The notes under the pieces: generated by a model | Seen by the model: the letters and a program-made list of their open reading frames with translations, nothing else | Told to the model about the DNA's origin: nothing | Databases searched by the model: none | Translations under genes and position numbers: made by a program | Part shown: positions 42,593-51,440 of the stretch, one piece after another | Position numbering within the stretch: the stretch's first letter is position 1 | How the letters are laid out: each line of letters opens with the position of its first letter | From: Rhodospirillales bacterium | GTDB taxonomy: Bacteria; Pseudomonadota; Alphaproteobacteria; TMED109 | NCBI GenBank assembly: GCA_028824295.1 | Contig: JAPPED010000003.1 | Span: 248,001 to 312,000, forward strand | Length of the DNA: 64,000 nucleotides | Direction: 5' to 3'

Positions 42593-43465
42593 TCAGCCTG
42601 CAGCGTCAGGAACTGCGCCGAGGTAACTGTTGAGACAGGCGCTTCGGTAACCGTCCTCGGTCCACAGCACGGGGAAGAAGGACTCGTCCATCTCCGTGCT
42701 GCCGGCGCGCTTGTAGCGGCCGTAGATGCTTCCGACGCGGGTCGGGTGGTACCGGGCTTCGGAAGACATGCAGTGGGACACGAGCGCCCGTCGAGGCGCT
42801 TCGGTGCGGTTGGTGCCCGAGCCGTGGAATATCCGTCCGTGGTGAAAGACTCCCCCTCCCGCCGGAACCTCGACCCGCACCACGTTGGGGACGGCACCCG
42901 CCCGTGCGGCGGCCTCGCGCATCTCGCGTTCGTAGTCGTCAGGAGCGTGGAACCGGGAGGCCGGCTGACCGAGGTCCCAGCGGTGCGAACCCGCGACGTA
43001 TTCGATGGTGCCGCCAGCCCCGGTGGTCGGGTCGAGTGCCATCCAGCAGGTGCACAGTTCGGGCGGCACCACCCACTGCTGATAGCTGTCGTCCTGGTGA
43101 AAGGCGAGCGGGCGGGCCCCCGGCGGCTTCCACAACACGTTGTCCTGGTTGATGCGCGCGCCCGGCCAGCCGCTGAGCCGCGCGCACCACAGGCCGACCC
43201 GGGGGTGGAGGACCGCGTGCGCCACCTCACGGTCCGACTTCCAGGCGTTGCAGATCTGGCGGGTCAGGTCCCCCGCGTCCCTTCCGTCGCGCCAGTTCCA
43301 CTCGTCGGGATGGAGGCCGGTCTCGAATTCGCCGCGGAAGAGCGGTTCAAATCGCGCGGCCAGGCGGGCTGCGGCGTCGGGTTCGATGAGCCGTTCGACA
43401 ACGAGGAAGCCATCCCGGTGAAAGCGTCGGATATCCGAAGCGTTCGGCTCTTCGATCAGAAACAT
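42593..43465 (-). CDS. Phytanoyl-CoA dioxygenase (PhyH) family protein
   Basis: A 290-aa Fe(II)/2-oxoglutarate dioxygenase. The iron ligands appear as FHQDDS (His-x-Asp) and the later His in GGGVFHHGRIFHGSGTNRT, whose Arg would hold 2-oxoglutarate. RINQDNVLWKPPG precedes them as in PhyH relatives. The ATG at 43465 is preferred over one 24 bp upstream because MFLIEEPNASDIRRFHRDGF is the standard start. It is convergent with ilvD and stands alone. Substrate unknown; PhyH relatives hydroxylate many small molecules. Confidence 0.88.
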   Translation of the reverse strand: MFLIEEPNASDIRRFHRDGFLVVERLIEPDAAARLAARFEPLFRGEFETGLHPDEWNWRDGRDAGDLTRQICNAWKSDREVAHAVLHPRVGLWCARLSGWPGARINQDNVLWKPPGARPLAFHQDDSYQQWVVPPELCTCWMALDPTTGAGGTIEYVAGSHRWDLGQPASRFHAPDDYEREMREAAARAGAVPNVVRVEVPAGGGVFHHGRIFHGSGTNRTEAPRRALVSHCMSSEARYHPTRVGSIYGRYKRAGSTEMDESFFPVLWTEDGYRSACLNSYLGAVPDAAG

Positions 43466-43655
43466 GGCGCCTCCCGCCTCTCGGTGCACCGTTCGTCTCG
43501 AACACCGGGAATCGGCTGTTCCTTCCGAGTGAGCCTAACCAATTCTCGGGCCCGCACACTTCAATGCATCGCACAATTGACTTTTGCTTCGATTGCTTCA
43601 TGTAGGTCATTCAAGTGCCTACCCCTGAGGGATTGCGCCTTCCAAGGAGGCATGC

Positions 43656-43862
43656 ATGAGCGCGTTGACCGGACGGAATAGCTTTCGCGACCTGACCGGG
43701 GATTTCACGCCAGAACGCCGCCAACGCGTGGAGGCAAGAAAAGCCGGCCTTCGCGCAGCCATGCCGCTTCACGAACTCCGTTGGGCACGCACGAAGCCTC
43801 TACGGGTGAGCGGACAGGGGCTGCACGAAAAGCGGCCGGCTGCCGACATCTCGTCGGATTGA
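43656..43862 (+). pseudogene. Truncated XRE/HTH antitoxin-like gene
   Basis: A 68-codon frame begins FRDLTGDFTPERRQRVEARK and then LRAAMPLHELRWARTK, matching the front half of XRE-type antitoxins of the HigA/'TFTPERR' group. It seems to end within the helix-turn-helix (LHEKRPAADISSD, then TGA), so the last 25-30 residues are missing. No toxin gene lies upstream. A functional short form cannot be excluded. Confidence 0.5.
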
Positions 43863-43891
43863 CGAGTACAGCACGCCTGGAGCATCGATCT

Positions 43892-44116
43892 GTGTTGACG
43901 ATCCGCCTGCCGGCAGACATTGAGGAGCGCCTGGAGCAACTCGCGAAGGCGACCGGTCGCACCAAGACGTTCTACGCGCGCGAGGCCATCCTCCGTCATC
44001 TGGAGGACCTTGAGGATCTGTACCTGGCCGAGCAGAGCCTGGCTGAACTGCGGGAAGGCCGGTCGCGCACCTACACGCTCGAGGAAGTGGTGCGCGACCT
44101 CGGCTTGGAGGATTGA
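43892..44116 (+). CDS. RelB-type ribbon-helix-helix antitoxin
   Basis: A 74-aa protein starting LTIRLPADIEERLEQLAKA, a ribbon-helix-helix DNA-binding region, then TGRTKTFYAREAILRHLEDL and a C-terminal tail that in RelB neutralises RelE. The start is GTG at 43892 or TTG at 43895. A RelE-like sequence overlaps its 3' end but is broken, so this is probably an orphan antitoxin, perhaps kept as an autoregulator or to counter a toxin elsewhere. Confidence 0.82.
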   Translation: MLTIRLPADIEERLEQLAKATGRTKTFYAREAILRHLEDLEDLYLAEQSLAELREGRSRTYTLEEVVRDLGLED

Positions 44117-44240
44117 GCTCACCGGGCGAGCCCGCGAACAGCTAAGCGAGTTCGATTACGTTGTCGCCCGCTGCATTGCCGATCTCCCGGTCAGCCGTCT
44201 TGCGGGAACGGACTACGCCCACGCCAGGGGACATCGCGCT
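44103..44240 (+). pseudogene. RelE toxin remnant
   Basis: In the frame overlapping the end of relB, codons from 44103 read AWRIELTGRAREQLSEFDYV and go on VARCIADLPVSRLAGTDYAH, matching the first half of RelE. Then homology stops and the second half with the catalytic residues is missing. No start codon stands where relE should begin (TCG GCT TGG). It looks like an inactivated toxin. Confidence 0.6.
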
Positions 44241-44321
44241 GCAGCATGGCTCGCCCCCTCCAGCCTGTCCGGGGACGACCATTTCGGTGAAGGGCAACTC
44301 TTCGACGCGGTGCGGAGGATG

Positions 44322-44894
44322 TCAGCGCGGCGGTTCAATGAGGATCTCATCGACCACAGAGATCGTGCGGTCACGCCCGATCTCGAGCAGGACGACCTCG
44401 CCGGAGGCGACACCCCGGCCGAGCAGCGCCCTGATGTTCACGTAGTGGGTGACCAGGATGACAATCTCTCCTGGCGGGAGGCTCGCTAGGAAGTCCCGCA
44501 ATTCGGCGGTCTGCGCATTGGCGCGGGCTGGGTTCCGGAAGAACGAGTTGAGCGCGGGCAGCTCTTCGACCGGCCCGAGACCGAGAAGCTGGGCCGTGTC
44601 GCGGCAACGGCACCATTGGCTTGTGAGAACCCGGTCGACGATCGCATCCGCAGCCCTGATCGCCGCGCCAATCGCTCGCGCCTGTTCCCGGCCCCGTGCG
44701 TCGAGATTGCGTTGGGTGGCACAGTCGTCGAGCGTGAACGATGCGGGATCTCCGCTCCCGGGCGCAAGGGCGTGGCGCACGATGGCGACGATGCCGGGTT
44801 CGGACAGGCGGGCGAAACGAGCGTCGGCGTCGGCCGGCGTAGGTAGGAGGCAGAAGACTGCGAAAAACGTGAGCAAGAGAAGTAGGCGCGTCAT
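44322..44894 (-). CDS. Secreted histidine phosphatase family protein
   Basis: A 190-aa branch-1 histidine phosphatase-like protein with a signal peptide (LLLLLTFFAVFCLLPTPADA). The catalytic motif is IVRHALAPG (R-H-A), the second catalytic His is in VILVTHYVN, and RGREQARAIGAAI and WCRCRDTAQLLGL are further family pieces. It probably acts in the periplasm on an unknown phosphoester. The ATG at 44894 sets the signal peptide; the longer frame adds a basic stretch. Confidence 0.88.
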   Translation of the reverse strand: MTRLLLLLTFFAVFCLLPTPADADARFARLSEPGIVAIVRHALAPGSGDPASFTLDDCATQRNLDARGREQARAIGAAIRAADAIVDRVLTSQWCRCRDTAQLLGLGPVEELPALNSFFRNPARANAQTAELRDFLASLPPGEIVILVTHYVNIRALLGRGVASGEVVLLEIGRDRTISVVDEILIEPPR

Positions 44895-45249
44895 CGGCAG
44901 ACGGAAAATGCGAAGTCGGGAACGGATTGGGTGCACGAAGCTGACACTCCGGTCTAGAAGTTTCCCTTTGTGCTTGGCGGGCGTTTCCGGAATGCGTAGG
45001 CAGAAGAGTTGGTCAGTCGCGACACGTCGGTTTGGGTCGCGGCCTATCGAGAACCTGCCGGAGGGAACGCCGCGCAAAGATGGCCTCACCGAGAGCTGCT
45101 GCGCTAGTTTTATTCCTCACGCTTGAATGCCCACAATGTTTGTTTTGTGATCTATACCAGTATACGTTATTGCTTTTCACAATCAGTTACCGTTGTTCAA
45201 TGAATGAGTGGAGAATTTTCCCGGTCTCCGCAAAGGAACCGGTCACATC
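44895..45249. other. AT-rich leader ahead of the Fic gene, with palindrome TATAC-CA-GTATA
   Basis: From about 45100 the sequence becomes AT-rich, unlike the rest of the window. It contains a perfect palindrome TATAC-CA-GTATA at 45153-45164, about 90 bp before the Fic ATG. A Fic promoter and operator probably lie here; a firm -35/-10 pair is not visible. The composition suggests horizontal arrival of the Fic gene. Confidence 0.4.
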
Positions 45250-46800
45250 ATGGACACCGCCATACAGAATCGTTTTTCAGAACCGGTTGCCGTTTTTCGG
45301 GATCGGCGCCTTCCTGTAACGGCGATGCCGGCGGGTTACGCCGCACTGATTGGGGCGTACGATCTGGCGGTGCCGCTTCCGCGGAACCTCAGCGCCATCG
45401 GATCACGGCACAGGCTCGTGGAGCAAGACGGCTGGCGGATTTACTCACCGCGCTACACGCCGGACGCAAGCCTGCAAGGTCATCTCACCTTCGCCCTGAA
45501 GCACGAAGGGTTGGACTTGGCCGTCTTCAAGCGCCTGTTTGCGGCGACAGGCCCCGACGCCGTTGCCGATCTGGTCAGGGCCAGGCCCACGGGCGCCTAT
45601 GCCCGGCGTGTCTGGTTCCTCTACGAATGGCTGACCGGAAGGCGGCTCGATCTCCCGAATGCTGAGCGCGGGGCCTATGCGCCGATCGTGGATGCGGACC
45701 GGCAATATGCCATCTCCGCCGCAACGTCTTCACGGCACCGTGTCAAGAACAATCTGCCAGGCACGCCGGCCTTCTGTCCGCTGGTGTTCCGCACCAATAC
45801 GCTAGAGCGTTTCATCGCCATGGACCTTCAGACCCGGGCGCAGCAAGCGGTGGCCGCCGTGCGGCATGATCTGCTGGCGCGCACCGCTGCATTCCTGCTT
45901 CTTAACGACTCGAGGTCGAGCTTCGCCATTGAGGGCGAACATCCCCCGCAGGATCGCATCCAGCGATGGGCACGCGCGATCGGACAGGCTGGCCAGCTAC
46001 CGATCGATCATGACGAACTGATACGTCTGCAGCGCATCGTGATCGGAGATTCCCGATTCGTCCGTCTGGGCCTCCGAACCGAGGGCGGCTTCGTCGGTCA
46101 GCATGACCGCGAGTCGCGTTCGCCGATCCCCGACCACATCAGCGCACGGCCGGATGATCTGGGACAGCTGATCGACGGCATCATCGCTTTTGACCGGGGA
46201 GTTGCCCAGCAGCTCGATCCCATCGTGGCCGCATCAGTTCTGGCCTTCGGCTTTGTCTACATCCATCCGTTCGACGACGGAAACGGCCGAATGCACCGCT
46301 ACCTAATTCACCACGTCCTGGCCCGGCGCGGTTTCAACCCGCCGGGGGTCGCATTTCCGGTATCAGCGGCAATTCTGGATCAAGTGGACGACTACCGCGC
46401 AGCGCTCGAGGATTACTCGGAACGCCTGCTGCCGGTAGTGCAGTGGGAACCAACGGAATACGGCAACGTCCGGGTGCTGAACGATACCGGAGACTTCTAC
46501 CGGTATTTCGATGCCACACGGCAGGCCGAGTTCCTGTACGGCAGCGTGCAGCGGACGATCGAACTGGACTTGCCGCGGGAAGCGGCATTCCTGGGACGGT
46601 ACGACGCGTTTCGGAGGCGTCTGAACCTGATCGTCGACATGCCGAATCGGCTGTCGGATCTCCTGTTCCGGTTCCTTCACCAGAACGGCGGCACGCTTGC
46701 TCGCCGCAGGCGGGAAAGGGAATTCGCTGCCCTGACCGATGACGAGGTTCAACGTGTCGAGGCCATCTACCGGGAAGAGTTCGCCGACGACCGTCGCTGA
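45250..46800 (+). CDS. Fic-domain protein (AMPylator family, autoinhibited type)
   Basis: A 516-aa protein. The catalytic loop IHPFDDGNGRMHR (near residue 340) is a full HPFx[D/E]GNGR motif, so nucleotidyl transfer is expected. RSSFAIEGE (near residue 225) fits the inhibitory helix motif [S/T]xxxE[G/N] ahead of the Fic core, i.e. an internally inhibited class. A long N-terminal domain and a C-terminal winged-helix-like part flank it. The ATG at 45250 has AAGGA about 12 bases upstream; a GTG at 45208 is possible. No separate Fic antitoxin is adjacent. Targets unknown. Confidence 0.9.
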   Translation: MDTAIQNRFSEPVAVFRDRRLPVTAMPAGYAALIGAYDLAVPLPRNLSAIGSRHRLVEQDGWRIYSPRYTPDASLQGHLTFALKHEGLDLAVFKRLFAATGPDAVADLVRARPTGAYARRVWFLYEWLTGRRLDLPNAERGAYAPIVDADRQYAISAATSSRHRVKNNLPGTPAFCPLVFRTNTLERFIAMDLQTRAQQAVAAVRHDLLARTAAFLLLNDSRSSFAIEGEHPPQDRIQRWARAIGQAGQLPIDHDELIRLQRIVIGDSRFVRLGLRTEGGFVGQHDRESRSPIPDHISARPDDLGQLIDGIIAFDRGVAQQLDPIVAASVLAFGFVYIHPFDDGNGRMHRYLIHHVLARRGFNPPGVAFPVSAAILDQVDDYRAALEDYSERLLPVVQWEPTEYGNVRVLNDTGDFYRYFDATRQAEFLYGSVQRTIELDLPREAAFLGRYDAFRRRLNLIVDMPNRLSDLLFRFLHQNGGTLARRRREREFAALTDDEVQRVEAIYREEFADDRR

Positions 46801-46900
46801 ACACGAGCAGAAGTCGGCTGGCGAAAGGCCGCGGCCACTGTCGGTGACCGCACGTTGGCTCCAATCACGATGACGAGTCCGGGCGCCGTAGCTGCTGTGG

Positions 46901-47086
46901 TCACCGGCCTTGTGATACGGGAGCGCGATGCGTGCGTTTGACGGGGCCGTGCGGCGGATGCTCGATGAGGTACTTCCGGTCCTTCGAAACGTAGATGGCC
47001 GTTTTTCCCTGCTTGTGGCACATCGCGACGCCGCTCTTTGGTGTGCGTCCCATCTCGTCAATGCGTTCAAGGTTGGCGTCCGTCAT
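46901..47086 (-). CDS. Small hypothetical protein (61 aa)
   Basis: A 61-aa basic protein beginning TDANLERIDEMGRTPKSG and containing KQGKTAIYVSKDRKYLIEHP, a beta-rich stretch like small proteins seen beside mobile or toxin genes. I do not know the family. It is convergent with the Fic gene. Its residue balance is better than that of surrounding shadow frames, which is the main reason to list it. Confidence 0.4.
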   Translation of the reverse strand: MTDANLERIDEMGRTPKSGVAMCHKQGKTAIYVSKDRKYLIEHPPHGPVKRTHRAPVSQGR

Positions 47087-47362
47087 GCTAGAGCGGGATG
47101 GTGTCGGTGTTCCGGCTGTCGCTTTGGCCTCGCGTTCCTTGCGCTGGTGGGCGCCGGTCCGGTTGCGCTGCTCACTCTGCATGGTCATGCATGATCATTC
47201 TGGAGTTCGTCTGGAGCCAGTCTACCGCCGGAACCTCGGCTCTCCCATGTCCTGCTCGGCGGACTGGCAACAAGTTCGCAGTTCCATTCCCGCTGCTCGG
47301 TGGTGGACTTTCCCACGCGCTGGGGCATGCGGGCATTCCCGCGTGACCGGACGTGCCGACAA

Positions 47363-47635
47363 GTACTTGCCCCGGAACGTCGGGCCTTCCTCGGGTCGGG
47401 CGCCACGCCGATCGTAAAGGTGGGTGGTGGCGATGCGGGCGTGCCCGGGCCACTTCTGGACACGGTTGATGTTGGCGTTGTGCTGGAGGGCGGTGATCGT
47501 CGCGGTGGCGTAGCGCGAATGCACGCAGAGATCACCCACGCGCGCGTTGAACCCGATGGCTGCGCCGGAGTGCCGCACGACGTTCTCGTCGAACGACCGC
47601 GGATCGAGCGCGCGGCCATCTGTCCGGTTTCGGTT
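47363..47635 (-). pseudogene. Tyrosine recombinase (integrase) C-terminal remnant
   Basis: The minus-strand frame encodes the end of a phage-type integrase: VHSRYATATITALQHNAN, KWPGHARIATTHLYDRRG, then RPEEGPTFRGKY. The GHA histidine and the HLYDRR nucleophile Tyr are recognisable, while the usual HSLR box has become HSRY. An in-frame TGA at 47636-47638 ends it upstream, and the catalytic domain's first half is absent. The remnant marks past mobile DNA in this accessory region. Confidence 0.65.
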
Positions 47636-47748
47636 TCAATAGAGCGGTTGGAAGAGTGAGGCGGCGAGATTACCGCTCGCGCCAATGATGCTGTACCGGG
47701 AAGGAAGTGTGAATCTGCAGACGCAGGCGCGCGCAGTTTGAGCACCAC

Positions 47749-48912
47749 TCATACCGTTGCAAGGAGCGACGCCAGTTCGCCCAGACCGATCACTTCGACG
47801 GCCTCGCTCCTAGGGTATCGTTCGATGCCCGAATACACGACGAATGAGCGCGTGGGATTGAGGTCCTGACGCGCGTGGTGAAATCCCTTGTCGAGCCGCG
47901 GGGCGAGGCCGCGCTTGATTTCCACCGCCCACAAGTCTCCACCTGGCATCTGGAGCACCAGGTCGATTTCGGCGCCAGCAGCTGTCCGGTAAAACCATGG
48001 CCTCACACGCTCCGGGGCGGCGCTGAGGAGGTTTTCCAGCACGAACCCTTCCCAGCTCCCACCGGCGACCGGATGACCCAGTACGGCATCCCGGTCGTCG
48101 AGGCCGAGCAGCGCGTGGACGATACCGCTGTCGCGTACGTAGACCTTCGGGGATTTCACCAGGCGCTTGCCGACGTTGGCGTGAAAGGGGGGCAGGCGTC
48201 GGACCAGCAGGAGGTCGACAAGCAGGTCGAGATAGCGGGCGATTGTCTTGCCATCGACGGCAAGGGCACGAGCGAACTGGGCCGCGTTGAGCAAGCCGCC
48301 CTGCATATGGGCCAGCATGGTCCAGAAGCGTCGCAGCGTTTCCGCCGGCACGCGCGGGCCTAGCTGCGGAACGTCACGCTCCAGGTACGTGCGGACAAAG
48401 TTGTCCCGCCAGACCAGGCTGGCTTCATCGCTATCGGCCAGAAAACTGTCCGGGAAGCCGCCCCGGATCCAGAGCTTCTCGTGCGTAACGGCGTCGACTT
48501 CGAGAACATTGAAAGGCCCGAGCTCGATATAGGCGATGCGGCCGGCAAGGGATTCTCCCGACTGCTTGAGGAGGTCGATCGACGCCGAACCCAGAAGCAG
48601 AAACCGGCCCGCGCGGATGTTTCGGCGGCGCTCCCTGTCGATGAGGCCCCGAAGTGTCTGGAACAGCTCCGGCACTCGCTGGACCTCGTCGAGGATCACC
48701 AGCTCTTTTTCGTGCCCGGACAGGTAAAGTGCGGCATCGCTTAGCTTCTCGCGGTCCGCTGTGTTCTCAAGGTCGAGATAGGTGCTCGCTCGTTCTTCAG
48801 CGATAAGCCCAGCCAGCGTGGTCTTGCCTGTTTGGCGCGGGCCTAGGAGGGCCGCGGCTGGGAACTGGTCCAGTCGAGCGCAGACAAGTTGCGATTTCTG
48901 ACGCGATATCAT
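47749..48912 (-). CDS. AAA_14 / DUF4143 ATP-binding protein
   Basis: A 387-aa protein of the widespread DUF4143 ATPase group. ALLGPRQTGKTTLAGLI is Walker A, ELVILDEVQRVPELF Walker B, and FLLLGSASIDLLKQSGESLA the sensor strand with the LxGR-type turn. The C-terminal DUF4143 region contains VRDSGIVHALLG and ends in a restriction-endonuclease-like stretch AGAEIDLVLQMPGGDLWAVEIK (E-x-D...E-x-K). Its biological role is unsettled; such proteins are often in accessory DNA. The ATG at 48912 lies in an AT-rich leader. The stretch 48913-49276 shows nothing else. Confidence 0.88.
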   Translation of the reverse strand: MISRQKSQLVCARLDQFPAAALLGPRQTGKTTLAGLIAEERASTYLDLENTADREKLSDAALYLSGHEKELVILDEVQRVPELFQTLRGLIDRERRRNIRAGRFLLLGSASIDLLKQSGESLAGRIAYIELGPFNVLEVDAVTHEKLWIRGGFPDSFLADSDEASLVWRDNFVRTYLERDVPQLGPRVPAETLRRFWTMLAHMQGGLLNAAQFARALAVDGKTIARYLDLLVDLLLVRRLPPFHANVGKRLVKSPKVYVRDSGIVHALLGLDDRDAVLGHPVAGGSWEGFVLENLLSAAPERVRPWFYRTAAGAEIDLVLQMPGGDLWAVEIKRGLAPRLDKGFHHARQDLNPTRSFVVYSGIERYPRSEAVEVIGLGELASLLATV

Positions 48913-49276
48913 CCTAGCATATATGGCATAGTATTCCAGAAATGCAATGATAAATTGGACACAAGGAATTTGAGAAGCGGGCTGCGGAACTCGGGAACAC
49001 AACAATTTGAGCGCGGAATCACAGGCTTTTTCCGAGATGGTGCTCTCCGACCGTGTTCCGGCGGGCGAGCGCGCACCGCCCCCTTTGTGAGGACGCGGAA
49101 GCATGGGCCCCAGGCGGCACGGCGGCAAGCGAAACGCCGGTGGGCGGCGGTCCACGCAGGCGGGAGGCTGAGGACCGTGAAGAAGGCAGCGAGAAGAAAA
49201 GTCGGCGCGTCGAAAATCCGCGACAGGCAGCGTTACGCCACGATGGCGCCAGCCAGAGCGGACCGGCTCTGAATCG

Positions 49277-49732
49277 TTACAGGATCCGGTACACCTCGTA
49301 CGTCGGGCCGGTCGGTTTCCGGTCACCCTTGCCCACGCACACGAGGCCGTTGAGCCAGGCGTATTCCGGTGCGCCGGTCTCGAAGAACGGGGCGATCCGG
49401 AAGTAGTACTCCGAAGGGTCGACGGTTTCTCCCGCGTTGAGCCGGCGCATCACGTCCTCGGGTCCGTGCCGGACGCCGAAGTAGGTCATGTAGACGAGGG
49501 CCCCGTCGTGGGTGCGGAGGGTCGCCCGGACATCCAGCCGAAGCGATCCGTCAGCACGGAGCACCAGCCAGTCGCCGCCGCCCTGGAGAACCTCGCCCCG
49601 GAAGTTGGGGCCCTCGAACGTTCCGCCGGTGACATTGACGTTGAGACGTCGCCCGGACGGCGTGTTGTCGAGCACGATGGGCTTGTCGACGGTCAGGTCG
49701 AAAACAGCGAGCAGTTCGGATTCGAGAGGCAT
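49277..49732 (-). CDS. DUF3237 family protein
   Basis: A 151-aa protein of unknown function. Typical segments are SGRRLNVNVTGGTFEGPNFR, VLRADGSLRLDVRATLRTHD and YFRIAPFFETGAPEYAWLNG. These small beta-barrel proteins often occur in genomes rich in aromatic or xenobiotic degradation genes. The ATG at 49732 was chosen over a very long antisense-like frame. The gap 49733-50119 up to ribokinase holds nothing I recognise. Confidence 0.88.
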   Translation of the reverse strand: MPLESELLAVFDLTVDKPIVLDNTPSGRRLNVNVTGGTFEGPNFRGEVLQGGGDWLVLRADGSLRLDVRATLRTHDGALVYMTYFGVRHGPEDVMRRLNAGETVDPSEYYFRIAPFFETGAPEYAWLNGLVCVGKGDRKPTGPTYEVYRIL

Positions 49733-50119
49733 GGATTGCTCCTGGAGGGGCGGGCGTGACGCTTCGCGTGCGCCGGTCGTTATACACGTCCGCGGTGGTC
49801 CCGGTGTGCCGGACGTCCGCCGGCCGGCGGGGTCTGACCGCACGGGCACAACAGCGGATGATTTGGTTACCCGCTGGCCGTCCTGCCAGCCGGCTGCCGC
49901 GTCGATGTCAGGTACTGGCTGGTCGGGGGGCCACGGATTGCTCGCAGATCGCGGGCCGGCGCACAGGGCACGGCGCCGCGAAGGTATCTTCTGCACCTGG
50001 TTTGGCAGCCGGCCTGGCCGGGAATGGAGTCCCCGCCGATCCGGCAGCTGCAAAACCGTATTGCACCCTGCGTCTACCCCGGTTGGCAGGCGCGCGATCA
50101 CCTGGGCTGAGGCCACGCC

Positions 50120-51043
50120 ATGGCAGGACACATCGCGATCCTCGGCATCTTCGTTGCCGATGTCACGTTCCGGACCGACCGCCTGCCGCAGATGGGCGAG
50201 ACCGTCATCGGCGAGAGCGTGGCGCTGAGCCCGGGGGGCAAGGGATCGAACCAGTCGGTCGCCGCGGCCAGGCTTGGCGCCGAAGTCCGGTTCATCTCCA
50301 TGGTTGGCCGTGACGCCTTTGCGGACATGGCGTATGCAGCCTGGGCCGACGCGGGCGTGGAGCCCCTGGTGGCCCGGTCGGAGCGCCTGGCGACGGGGGC
50401 CGCCTCGGTGGTGGTGAACGCGGCGACGGGCGAGAACGCGATCGTCGTGTGTCCGGGCGCGGCCTTCGAGCTCTCGGATGCGGATGTCGATGCGGTGGCG
50501 GACGCCATCCGCACGGCCGCCGTCTTCGTCACCCAGCTCGAGCAGCCGGTCCCGGCCGCGATGCGGGGACTTGCGATCGCGAGGGAGGCGGGGGTGACGA
50601 CCGTCCTCAACCCGGCTCCCGCCGCGACGGTTCCGGAGCGCATGCTCGGGCTTTGTGACTACGTGACGCCGAACGAGACAGAGGCTTCGGCCATGACCGG
50701 TCTTGCGGTGGGGAGCGAAGACGAGGCCCGCGCCGCTGCGCGCGCGCTCAGGGAGCGCGGGGCCGGGGCGGCCGTGATCACGCTGGGCGCCGAGGGGGCG
50801 CTCTTCGACGGTCCCGGGGGCGGGTACCTCGTGCCGGCGTTTCAGGCGGGCCCGGTTGTGGAAACCACGGGGGCCGGGGATGCCTTCAACGGGGCATTCG
50901 CGGTGGCGCTTGCCGAAGGCCGAGAGCCAGTTCAGGCAGTGCGCTTTGGATGTGCGGCCGCCGGCCTCTCGGTTACGCGACCAGGAACGGCGCTCTCCAT
51001 GCCGCATCGTGCCGAGGTGGAGACGTTGTTGGATGGGGTGTGA
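50120..51043 (+). CDS. rbsK: Ribokinase (PfkB family)
   Basis: A 307-aa sugar kinase. SPGGKGSNQSVAAARLGAEV is the N-terminal PfkB signature with the substrate-binding GGKG-N pattern, and TTGAGDAFNGAFAVALAEG holds the catalytic Asp and anion hole. PNETEASAMTG matches ribokinases. It would phosphorylate ribose or deoxyribose; no ribose transporter is adjacent. Its last 105 bp are duplicated 1029 bp downstream. Confidence 0.9.
   Translation: MAGHIAILGIFVADVTFRTDRLPQMGETVIGESVALSPGGKGSNQSVAAARLGAEVRFISMVGRDAFADMAYAAWADAGVEPLVARSERLATGAASVVVNAATGENAIVVCPGAAFELSDADVDAVADAIRTAAVFVTQLEQPVPAAMRGLAIAREAGVTTVLNPAPAATVPERMLGLCDYVTPNETEASAMTGLAVGSEDEARAAARALRERGAGAAVITLGAEGALFDGPGGGYLVPAFQAGPVVETTGAGDAFNGAFAVALAEGREPVQAVRFGCAAAGLSVTRPGTALSMPHRAEVETLLDGV
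50939..51043 (+). repeat. Ribokinase 3'-end repeat, copy 1 (inside the gene)
   Basis: These 105 bp, from GTGCGCTTTGG to the TGA, are the end of the ribokinase gene. The second copy at 51968 aligns without gaps at about 95 of 105 positions, and most differences are synonymous or conservative. Confidence 0.9.
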
Positions 51044-51230
51044 CCAATCCTCTACCGTAGGAAGTGGGAATGACCTTGACCGTCGCACACTGTTGCCTGT
51101 TTGCGAGTTCGGTACGACGGGCTTGGAGTCCTCGTGGCGCTTGAGCGAAGCGCCTAAACCAGCACCGTGCTTGACGACAATCGGGGTAGACTGGCCAGAT
51201 CGTTCGATTCGGCTAGCGAGGACGTGTCCG

Positions 51231-51440
51231 ATGCAGGATCGCAACTCTGAATTCACCGCAGTCGGGCACGCGCCGGAACCCGATCCGGTGATTGATGCGT
51301 ACAAGTGCGACATAGACCGCACGCTTCTTCGACAGAACCTGCTGCGAACCGTGACGGAGCGGGTAGAGAACCTGATGGCCCTGCAGCGCTTGGCGGCGGA
51401 AGCACGCCGGGCTGGACAGTCTCTGCGAGGTGACACCTGA
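51231..51440 (+). CDS. Small helical protein preceding a nucleotidyltransferase (69 aa)
   Basis: A 69-aa protein with DPVIDAYKCDIDRTLLRQNL followed by TVTERVENLMALQRLAAEAR, an all-helical, charged pattern. Proteins of this kind often precede small nucleotidyltransferases and may act as a partner or antitoxin-like subunit, but function is unproven. Its TGA overlaps the CTG start of the next gene (CTGA at 51437-51440). It is the first gene of the segment enclosed by the ribokinase-end repeats. Confidence 0.7.
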   Translation: MQDRNSEFTAVGHAPEPDPVIDAYKCDIDRTLLRQNLLRTVTERVENLMALQRLAAEARRAGQSLRGDT

